Shown here: one piece after another, positions 7,822 through 8,266 of the stretch
How positions within the stretch are numbered: position 1 is the first letter of the stretch
How the letters are laid out: every line of letters starts with the position of its first letter
NCBI GenBank assembly: GCA_030744095.1
Contig: JASLRF010000232.1
Location: forward strand, 1-8,266
DNA: 8,266 nucleotides
Direction of reading: 5' to 3'
Source of the DNA: Pirellulaceae bacterium
Lineage (GTDB): Bacteria; Planctomycetota; Planctomycetia; Pirellulales; Pirellulaceae
Made by a program: the position numbers and the translations under genes
The notes under the pieces: generated by a model
What the model was told of the DNA's origin: nothing
The model's database searches: none
What the model saw: only the letters and a program-made list of their open reading frames with translations

Positions 7822-7827
7822 GTTCTT
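7795..7827. repeat. 10-bp direct repeat upstream of the hydrolase gene
   Basis: TCAAGTTCTT occurs at 7795-7804 and again at 7818-7827, with starts 23 bp apart (roughly two helix turns). It lies about 100-135 bp upstream of the hydrolase start, beside a TTGACT hexamer. It could be a pair of operator half-sites, or simple chance duplication in an AT-richer spacer. Confidence 0.45.
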
Positions 7828-7838
7828 AGCGACGGGCA

Positions 7839-7912
7839 CCGACCGTAGGTTGGTCGGGGAGCGGGTCGATGCAACGGAGCGATAGCTCGCATCGGCCCGA
7901 GGCACAGCCTCG
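7839..7912. repeat. Three tandem inverted repeats behind the asparagine synthetase stop
   Basis: Three hairpins stand almost back to back. The first is 7898-7903 with 7907-7912, a perfect 6-bp stem with a 3-base loop, beginning at the base after the synthetase stop codon. The second is 7863-7872 with 7889-7898, a 10-bp stem with one G-T pair, carrying an inner 4-bp stem (7877-7880 with 7885-7888) and a 4-base bulge. It shares base 7898 with the first. The third is 7839-7844 with 7852-7857, a 6-bp stem. None is followed by a T-run on the minus strand, so this is not a standard intrinsic terminator. The compact GC-rich form suggests a REP-like dispersed element or a 3'-end structure protecting the synthetase mRNA. 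The G-T pair becomes a C-A mismatch in the minus-strand RNA, so the second hairpin is slightly better formed in plus-strand RNA. Confidence 0.6.
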
Positions 7913-8266
7913 CTAGCAATCCACCCACTCGCGTTGCCAAAGTTCCAGAAACAGCAGGGCCCACAAGCGATAAGCGTGGTCGAATTTCTGACTTTGGTGT
8001 TCGTCGATTAACTGTTCGACAGCCTCGGGACGAAAGATGCCGCGTTGCCGCGCGGTCTGGTCGAGTAGCACGTCGCGCGTCATGTCGTGAAGTTCGTTGC
8101 GGAACCAATGATCGACAGGGACGCCAAATCCCATTTTGGGCCGATCAATCAATTCCCGCGGCACGTAACGGTACAACACCCGCCGCAACAAATATTTCCG
8201 CTCCTCCTTGCGCACCTTCATCGATAACGGAAGGCGCCAGGCAAATTCGAACACACGATGATCGAG
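7913..8266 (-). CDS. asnB: Asparagine synthase (glutamine-hydrolysing), C-terminal end only
   Basis: The reading frame enters from the right edge and ends at TAG (7915-7913), giving the last 117 residues. It opens with LDHRVFEFAWRLP, the conserved 'LLDHRVVEFA..LP' stretch of the synthetase domain. It continues through the K-x-LLR-x-x...VP-x-x-(L/I)-x-x-RPKMGFGVPVDHWFR segment, a family signature, and ends in the usual LWALLFLELWQREW helix. The family forms a beta-aspartyl-AMP intermediate and amidates it with ammonia released from glutamine by an N-terminal class-II glutaminase domain. That domain and the ATP-binding PP-loop would lie outside the window. Bacterial members often sit in surface-polysaccharide or exosortase loci and may amidate something other than aspartate, so the asnB symbol is given for the family. 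A GTG at 8254 falls inside the conserved motif and is not the start. Confidence 0.92.
   Translation of the reverse strand, partial: LDHRVFEFAWRLPLSMKVRKEERKYLLRRVLYRYVPRELIDRPKMGFGVPVDHWFRNELHDMTRDVLLDQTARQRGIFRPEAVEQLIDEHQSQKFDHAYRLWALLFLELWQREWVDC

Noticed and set aside
7839..7912. Hairpins as a rho-independent terminator
   Set aside because: No T-run follows any of the stems in the direction of the synthetase gene, so they were called inverted repeats instead.
7913..8254. GTG at 8254 as the start of a small standalone protein
   Set aside because: The GTG lies inside the conserved LDHRVFEFAWRLP motif of asparagine synthetase, and the frame stays open to the window edge. This is the tail of a larger gene.

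Overview
The window looks like part of a planctomycete chromosome, most likely from the Pirellulales/Rhodopirellula side. This is inferred from protein architecture, not from a database search. The clues are a giant membrane-anchored protein whose N-terminus has a helical '...LRTRLAESAALR...' segment typical of planctomycetal proteins, a C-x-C...C-x-x-C zinc ribbon fused to a transmembrane hydrolase, and a secreted prenyltransferase/squalene-oxidase-repeat protein. Base composition is moderately GC-rich, and all four genes lie on the minus strand.

Layout, in minus-strand transcription order (right to left). (1) 8266-7913 is the C-terminal end of a class-B asparagine synthetase-like amidotransferase, cut by the window edge. 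(2) 7912-7694 is an intergenic stretch with three tandem hairpins directly behind the synthetase stop codon, then a 10-bp direct repeat and weak promoter-like elements. (3) 7693-5828 encodes a 621-residue zinc ribbon / transmembrane / alpha-beta hydrolase protein with a C-terminal HMA-like domain that has no metal-binding cysteines. (4) 5743-872 encodes a 1623-residue single-pass membrane protein with two beta-sandwich-like regions, a long helical solenoid, a PQQ/YVTN-type beta-propeller and a C-terminal beta domain. (5) 666-1 is the first 222 codons of a secreted squalene-cyclase-fold repeat protein that runs off the left edge.

The three genes from 7693 to 1 are co-directional, and all three products are predicted to act mainly outside the cytoplasmic membrane. 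The 84-bp gap between the first two suggests cotranscription; the 205-bp gap before the third is undecided. None of the three has a function that can be read from sequence beyond its fold. A joint role at the cell envelope, in surface processing or as scaffolds, is only an inference. The synthetase appears to be a separate unit, since a structured intergenic region divides it from the others. I see no RNA genes, CRISPR arrays, insertion sequences or phage genes.
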